From positions 1-10,537 of the forward strand of contig QHON01000153.1 of NCBI GenBank assembly GCA_003218815.1: a stretch of 10,537 nucleotides of DNA, in the 5' to 3' direction. The translations under genes and the position numbers were made by a program. This document shows, piece by piece, positions 6,153-10,537 of the stretch. The stretch is from Verrucomicrobiota bacterium. GTDB taxonomy: Bacteria; Verrucomicrobiota; Verrucomicrobiia; Chthoniobacterales; UBA10450. How positions within the stretch are numbered: position 1 is the stretch's first letter; each line of letters opens with the position of its first letter. Below the pieces are notes generated by a model. That model ran no database searches and was not told where the DNA came from. It was given only the letters and a program-made list of their open reading frames with translations.

Positions 6153-7256
6153 ATGAGAAAAATAAGAATCGCCATTGTTGGAGTTGGTAATTGCGCCAGC
6201 TCGCTCGTCCAGGGAATCAATTTTTATCACGGCTCTTCGCCCGACGGCTCGGGGGCTGGGCTGATGCATCGCCAGATCGGCTCGTATCGGCCGGATGACA
6301 TTGAAGTCGTTGCCGCGTTCGATATCGATCGGCGCAAAGTCGGTCTTGATGTCAGCAAAGCCATATTCTCGCCGCCCAATTGCACAAAGGTCTTCTGCGA
6401 GAAAATCAAACTCACCGGCACAATCGTGAACATGGGCTGTGTGTTCGACGGGTTTGCCCCTCACATGCGCGATCAGGATCCGCTGCGCACATTCTTGCCA
6501 TTGGAAAAAGAATCCACTCGCGAACAAATCATCGACGAATTGAAAAACTCCAGCGCGGAACTCATGGTCAATTATCTTCCGGTCGGCTCCGAAGAGGCGA
6601 CCCGCTTCTACGCCAGTTGCGCGCTCGAGGCCGGACTTGGTTTCGTCAACAACATCCCGGTCTTCATCGCCAGCGATCCGGTCTGGGCCAAACGCTTCGC
6701 CGATAAAAATCTGCCTGTGATTGGCGACGACATCAAAGCGCAATTGGGCGCAACGATTCTGCATCGGATGATTGTCGATCTTTTCCGCAAACGCGGCGTA
6801 AAGCTCGAACGCACCTATCAGTTGAACACTGGCGGCAACACTGATTTTTTGAACATGCTGAATCGCAGCCGGCTCGCCTCAAAAAAAGTTTCGAAGACCG
6901 AAGCTGTCCAATCGGTGATGGCCGAACGTCTGGCCGACGAAAATATCCACATCGGCCCCAGCGATTACGTGCCGTGGCAGCTCGATAACAAGATTGCCTT
7001 TATCCGTGCCGAAGGCAGACTCTTCGGCGATGTGCCCATGGAGCTGGATATCAAGCTTTCCGTCGAAGATTCGCCCAACTCGGCTGGCGTAGCGATTGAC
7101 GCGATCCGTTGTTGCAAACTGGCGCTCGATCGTGGGATCGGCGGCGTCCTTCATTCCGCGTCCGCCTTTTTCTCCAAACATCCTCCCGTGCAAATGACGG
7201 ACGACGAAGCTTATCGCTGCGTCGAGCAATTTATCCGAGGCGAACGCGATCGCTGA
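6153..7256 (+). CDS. ino1: Inositol-3-phosphate synthase (actinobacterial type)
   Basis: The 367-residue product should be the cytosolic NAD-dependent enzyme that turns D-glucose 6-phosphate into 1D-myo-inositol 3-phosphate, the entry step for inositol and inositol phospholipids. It matches the mycobacterial Ino1 type in length and block for block: N-terminal Rossmann motif VGVGNCASSLVQG (9-21), VNYLPVGSEEA (139-149), FVNNIPVFIASDPVWAK (164-180), GDDIKAQLGATILHR (191-205, conserved lysine), LNTGGNTDFLNML (224-236), and DIKLSVEDSPNSAGV (299-313, the second conserved lysine followed by the SPNSAG signature), with RGIGG near the end (327-331). All expected blocks are present with no sign of damage. 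The ATG at 6153 fits the family N-terminus but has no Shine-Dalgarno, so it may have a short leader or be leaderless. It is divergent from the efflux operon, with no functional link apparent, and an intrinsic terminator follows. Confidence 0.96.
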   Translation: MRKIRIAIVGVGNCASSLVQGINFYHGSSPDGSGAGLMHRQIGSYRPDDIEVVAAFDIDRRKVGLDVSKAIFSPPNCTKVFCEKIKLTGTIVNMGCVFDGFAPHMRDQDPLRTFLPLEKESTREQIIDELKNSSAELMVNYLPVGSEEATRFYASCALEAGLGFVNNIPVFIASDPVWAKRFADKNLPVIGDDIKAQLGATILHRMIVDLFRKRGVKLERTYQLNTGGNTDFLNMLNRSRLASKKVSKTEAVQSVMAERLADENIHIGPSDYVPWQLDNKIAFIRAEGRLFGDVPMELDIKLSVEDSPNSAGVAIDAIRCCKLALDRGIGGVLHSASAFFSKHPPVQMTDDEAYRCVEQFIRGERDR

Positions 7257-7269
7257 GCAGTCTAATCGT

Positions 7270-7294
7270 GGCGAGACGGAGTCCGCCTTTTTTT
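7270..7294 (+). terminator. Intrinsic terminator of ino1
   Basis: A G+C-rich hairpin at 7270-7287 (GGCG-A-GAC, loop GGA, GTC-CGCC: seven pairs with one bulged A) is followed at once by seven T (7288-7294). It begins 13 bases after the ino1 stop. No T-run follows it on the minus strand, so it should serve only ino1 and not the converging helicase gene. Confidence 0.8.
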
Positions 7295-7305
7295 CTTCGC
7301 GGCTT

Positions 7306-10300
7306 TCATCTTGCACTAAAATCGTCGGGCGCATCCCGCTGCATTTCTTCGTCGAGCTTCGCGGGCGGGAGTTGTTCCAGCCGGTTCCATTCCTCCTGCA
7401 ATTCGTCTGCCGTGTAGAGCAACAAACATCCAAGCGCGGTCGAAAACAAACCGGCTTCCACGTCGAAATGCGTGATCTCGCTCACTGCTTTCCAATAAGC
7501 CGCTAACTGCGGACGGTAACGTGAGCGAAAATTTTCCGTCTCGCCTAACGAAACGCTGTTCGTTTTCCAATCAAGCAGGAGACACCGGCCCGCTTTGCGA
7601 TCAATCATGAGCGAATCGATCAAGCCTTCCAGTACGCTGCGATCGTTTCTGCGCCAAGAGAATGGAAACTCGCGATGAAATTGCGTTTCATCGCTCGCGA
7701 GAAACCGAGCGATGCAGGCGTCGCTGAACAAATTCTGCCGTGTGACATCCCAGTCTTTCGTTGCGGACTTTGCCTCGGGACAACTCGGCAATTGCTTTTC
7801 GAATAACTTCTGAGCGGAATCGATTCCGCCGTTCCAATCCAGGCGTTCGAGAAATTTGTGCCACCAGCGGCCGTACAGCGTGGCGAGATTATCGAGTCTC
7901 GAACGCGTCCGCACTTCCGCTGGAACTTCCGCATCGAGCGCGCTCGGTGTGAACTTGCGCACGAATTCCGAGGCGCGCTTTACAGCGCACTTGAGTTTGC
8001 GAGCTGTTAACGGTTCGATCTTCACTTCGGATGTTTCCGGCACGGAGGAAGGCGTTTCGGAATCTTCGATGGTTTCGGTCGTGCTCGCCCGCTCATCGAA
8101 TTCGCCGGAATAACCGTCCTTCCCGCAAAGCAACCGGCGAAGCTGTGCCGTCTTGGGAAGTTCACCGTCGGTGTTGGAAAAAATTTCCTGATCAAGCACG
8201 AGCACGAGCGTGTGGCGCGCGCGCGTCGTGGCGACGTAGAGAAGGCGTTCGAGTTCCTGCTGTCGTGCGCGCTCGATCGCGTCTTTCAAATCCTTCGATT
8301 TGTCTTCTTTGCCGAAGGCAATCAAGAGCTCGCCGGTCGCGGGCGGTTTCACGAAATGTGGATAGCGCGGACTAGGTGGCCGCAGGTCGCGCGCGAGAAA
8401 CGGCACAATCACCGCCTGCCATTCCGAGCCTTTCGCCTTGTGCGAAGTGATGAGCTGGATCGCGTTGTCGTCGGCAGAAAAACGAACGGCGCGCGGCGTC
8501 GTGAAATCGTCGCGCAAGCGTTCGGCGAATTCCGCCAGAATCATTCCGTCCGCCTCCGCTTGCGCGGCTTGCGCAAGCAAGGCGTCGAGTTCGCGTGCGA
8601 GATCACCGAACTCAGTCGCGGGCAACAGGAGCAAACGTGCGCGCAATTGCGTTTGCTCGACAATCAACGCAACTGCGTCGAATAACGCCAGGCCTTCCGC
8701 GCGTTGACGAATCTCCGCGAGCGTACGCAGGTGGGAGGAAATTTTTCCAGCACTCGGCAAGACTTCGTCAATGCGAAATCTCGCTTGCGCTTCGGAAAAA
8801 ACGGCAAGGTCGTGATCGGACACCCCGAAAATTTCACGGAGCACGCCGACGATTTGGTAGACGTTGAGCGGATCGGTCATGATCGTGAGGAGCGCCGTCA
8901 GCCAGGCATAGGCCGGGCTGTCGCCTTTCACATCGCGCTCGGATTGGATCGCCACCGGCAGATCAACGCGCCGCAGCGCTGCCGCCATCGTTTGCAGCCA
9001 TGCTTTGCGCGGACAAAGAATCGCCACCTCGCGCCACGAGTCGGCCGAAAGTTTTTTCAGCTCCGCGTCTTTGATCCAGCGCGCGAGATACTCCGCTTCG
9101 ATACGCGCCTTCTGATAATCCTTCAGTTTTCTTCCTTCCGGCAACATCTCCTTCGCGACAAGCGGCACACGAATGACTCTTCCGGGAAGAATTGCCGGAC
9201 GCGGCTGCAATTCGACGAAGGGCACCTGTCCATCCTTGTCGTTCAAGATTTCACGAAACGTTGCGTTCACGAAATCGAGTTGCTTCTGGTCGAGTCGAAA
9301 CGTAACGGAAAATTCCAAGCTCTCTCCGTTCTTGTCGGCGATCAGCGCTTCATGGACAGCTCGATAATAATTTAAGTCCGCGCGCTCCCAATAAATCGAT
9401 TGCTGAAAATCGCCGACCATGCAGAAGTGTCCGGGCGGCGGCGGATCGACGCGCGTTTCCATCCAATCACCGGTCGCGGCCACCGGTCGCGTCGCTTCGA
9501 GCAGCACGGAAAATTGCGCCGGTTCGGTGTCCTGCGCCTCATCGAGAATGACGCGCATCTTTTCTTCGCGAATGCGCGGTGCTGCGACCGGATGTCGCAG
9601 CAATTCTTTCGCCAGCGCGATTTGATCTCCGTACGTGACGAATCCGCGCTCGAGTCGAAAATCGAGAAAATCGCGCTGTACTTCCGCCGCCACGCACGTC
9701 GCAGCGGCGCTGATCCATTTGCGCAATGGCGAGAACGTCTGCGACCAAAAATCCGTAAAATTCGAGTTCCCTGCGGCGAAACAAACCGGCCAGCGCAAAT
9801 ATTCCCAATCGCCAGCGTAACGTTTTTCCCACTCGCGCAATTCCGCTTGTGACTTGCTGATGTTGTCGCGACCGCGCTGATCAACTCGCGCGTAAACTTC
9901 CGTGAAATCGAGCGTCGGGCATGGCGGTAATTCCGGAACGCACAAGACCGCCGAGCCAGCGCGCCGTCCCAGCTCCAGCAAATCGCGCGCCTGCACCAAA
10001 CGCAGAAGCGCAGCGCGATTTTTTTCGCCTAACGAATGGCCGATGCGGGTCTGGCTTTGCACAAATTCCTGCCAAAGGTCGTTGTCATTGCTCACCAATT
10101 CGAGCGGTGCAGGCAAGCCAAGATAATGACCAAAGTCGGTCAGGAGTTTCATGCAGAAGGAGTGGATCGTGCCGAAGAAGGCGCGATTGAACGCCGTCTG
10201 CACTTCAGGCTTCAAATTTTCCTGGAGAAGAATCTGTCGCGCACGCTGCTGCATTTCGTCGGCCGCGCGATTCGTGAAGGTAACGACAACCAGGCGCGGC

Positions 10301-10455
10301 AGAATTTCCACCGCGTTGACCGAACGCGCGATCGACAAAACGCGTTGCGTGATCGCGGTAGTCTTGCCCGAACCGGCCGATGCGACGACCGAGAAATTTC
10401 GATCCAACTCGCCGGCAAATCGCGCGCGAGCGGATTCGTCGCTCAGCCTCACCAT
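7306..10455 (-). CDS. addA: AddA/RecB-like UvrD-family helicase with C-terminal PD-(D/E)XK nuclease
   Basis: The 1049-residue protein has every superfamily 1A helicase motif: Walker A ASAGSGKT (25-32), Ia VVTFTNRAADEM (57-68), Ib FGTIHSFC (94-101), II DEAQDT (305-310), III VGDFQQSIY (347-355), IV TFR (385-387), V TSHKAKGSEW (670-679) and VI YVATTRAR (740-747). A polar linker (about 785-812) leads to a RecB-type nuclease domain (about 855-990) with WWHKFLE, GLID (D947), DWKT (D962, K964) and QLAAY (Q983, Y987). This order is that of AddA: double-strand-break end resection and recombination, usually with AddB. It is somewhat shorter than typical AddA proteins (about 1150-1240). The ATG at 10455 is chosen for its AGAGGAG site and overlap with the upstream gene; an in-frame ATG at 10506 would add 17 basic residues unlike the family. 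RecB, or a stand-alone helicase-nuclease, is the alternative. Confidence 0.92.
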   Translation of the reverse strand: MVRLSDESARARFAGELDRNFSVVASAGSGKTTAITQRVLSIARSVNAVEILPRLVVVTFTNRAADEMQQRARQILLQENLKPEVQTAFNRAFFGTIHSFCMKLLTDFGHYLGLPAPLELVSNDNDLWQEFVQSQTRIGHSLGEKNRAALLRLVQARDLLELGRRAGSAVLCVPELPPCPTLDFTEVYARVDQRGRDNISKSQAELREWEKRYAGDWEYLRWPVCFAAGNSNFTDFWSQTFSPLRKWISAAATCVAAEVQRDFLDFRLERGFVTYGDQIALAKELLRHPVAAPRIREEKMRVILDEAQDTEPAQFSVLLEATRPVAATGDWMETRVDPPPPGHFCMVGDFQQSIYWERADLNYYRAVHEALIADKNGESLEFSVTFRLDQKQLDFVNATFREILNDKDGQVPFVELQPRPAILPGRVIRVPLVAKEMLPEGRKLKDYQKARIEAEYLARWIKDAELKKLSADSWREVAILCPRKAWLQTMAAALRRVDLPVAIQSERDVKGDSPAYAWLTALLTIMTDPLNVYQIVGVLREIFGVSDHDLAVFSEAQARFRIDEVLPSAGKISSHLRTLAEIRQRAEGLALFDAVALIVEQTQLRARLLLLPATEFGDLARELDALLAQAAQAEADGMILAEFAERLRDDFTTPRAVRFSADDNAIQLITSHKAKGSEWQAVIVPFLARDLRPPSPRYPHFVKPPATGELLIAFGKEDKSKDLKDAIERARQQELERLLYVATTRARHTLVLVLDQEIFSNTDGELPKTAQLRRLLCGKDGYSGEFDERASTTETIEDSETPSSVPETSEVKIEPLTARKLKCAVKRASEFVRKFTPSALDAEVPAEVRTRSRLDNLATLYGRWWHKFLERLDWNGGIDSAQKLFEKQLPSCPEAKSATKDWDVTRQNLFSDACIARFLASDETQFHREFPFSWRRNDRSVLEGLIDSLMIDRKAGRCLLLDWKTNSVSLGETENFRSRYRPQLAAYWKAVSEITHFDVEAGLFSTALGCLLLYTADELQEEWNRLEQLPPAKLDEEMQRDAPDDFSAR

Positions 10456-10537
10456 ATTTCCCACTCCTCTTTTTCGAGCACGAGCGCGGGATGGGTCAGC
10501 GCCCATTTATCCTCCAAAATGTCGTTATCGATTTGCA
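10449..10537 (-). CDS. C-terminal end of an upstream gene (partial; product unknown, possibly AddB-like)
   Basis: The frame is open from the window edge and ends in a TGA at 10449-10451, giving the 28-residue tail QIDNDILEDKWALTHP, then ALVLEKEEWEIW. It overlaps the addA-like gene by seven bases (ATGGTGA), which implies one transcript and coupled translation. In many bacteria addB lies directly upstream of addA, so an AddB-like helicase/nuclease partner is a reasonable guess, but 28 residues hold no diagnostic motif and I do not recognise the family. The acidic, tryptophan-rich composition and the tight overlap support a real gene end. Confidence 0.6.
   Translation of the reverse strand, partial: QIDNDILEDKWALTHPALVLEKEEWEIW
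10464..10470 (-). promoter_or_regulatory. Ribosome binding site that decides the addA-like start
   Basis: The minus strand reads AGAGGAG followed by an 8-base spacer and the ATG at 10455. This favours that start over the in-frame ATG at 10506. It lies within the end of the upstream coding sequence, as expected for coupled genes. Confidence 0.7.

Noticed and set aside
6117..6764. Long minus-strand open frame (215 codons) opposite ino1
   Set aside because: It is an antisense shadow of a strongly conserved enzyme, with no motif or start signal of its own.
8704..9375. Long plus-strand open frame (223 codons) opposite the helicase gene
   Set aside because: It is antisense to conserved helicase motifs; such frames are common opposite G+C-rich genes, and no domain is visible.
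10456..10506. 17-residue N-terminal extension of the helicase from an ATG at 10506
   Set aside because: The added residues are arginine-rich, unlike the family, and arise from the upstream gene's coding sequence in another frame. AGAGGAG sits correctly for the ATG at 10455.

Overview
The window looks like a chromosomal segment of a Gram-negative (outer-membrane-bearing) bacterium with moderately high G+C. Two TolC-type outer-membrane proteins and a periplasmic adaptor show the outer membrane directly. An actinobacterial-type inositol-3-phosphate synthase next to an AddA-like helicase-nuclease, together with starts that mostly lack good Shine-Dalgarno sequences, would fit a Verrucomicrobiota-like soil bacterium, but that placement is inference. 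No tRNA, rRNA, CRISPR array, insertion sequence or phage gene was seen.

Layout. Positions 1-201 hold no gene I can support, only a small hairpin downstream of the first operon. Positions 202-5975, on the minus strand, are a compact efflux/export operon read right to left: outer-membrane factor A (4581-5975), outer-membrane factor B (3256-4584), HlyD/MacA-type adaptor (2089-3246), FtsX/MacB/LolC-type permease (915-2092, broken by a frameshift) and its ATPase (202-918). Neighbouring genes overlap by 4 bases (ATGA or GTGA) or sit 9 bases apart, so they are very probably co-transcribed and translationally coupled. A strong ribosome binding site and two possible extended -10 promoter elements lie in the 177-bp divergent gap (5976-6152). 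On the plus strand, 6153-7256 encodes inositol-3-phosphate synthase (ino1), followed by a good intrinsic terminator at 7270-7294. Converging on it from the right is a 1049-residue AddA/RecB-like helicase-nuclease (7306-10455, minus). Its start overlaps the tail of another minus-strand gene (10449-10537) that continues beyond the window.

How the genes work together. The adaptor, permease and ATPase should form a MacAB/DevBCA-like inner-membrane export pump, with one or both TolC-like proteins as the exit duct. As sequenced, the permease cannot be made in one frame: the N-terminal frame and the FtsX-domain frame part at about 1443-1459, apparently with loss of some 20 codons. The pump may therefore be inactive in this strain, the sequence may contain an error, or expression may be rescued at a T7 tract or a TTGA stop-start found where the two frames overlap. 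The ino1 and addA-like genes are housekeeping-type functions (inositol phosphate/phospholipid precursor; recombination and DNA end processing). I saw no convincing new multi-gene system; the broken permease and the doubled outer-membrane factor are the points most worth a second look.
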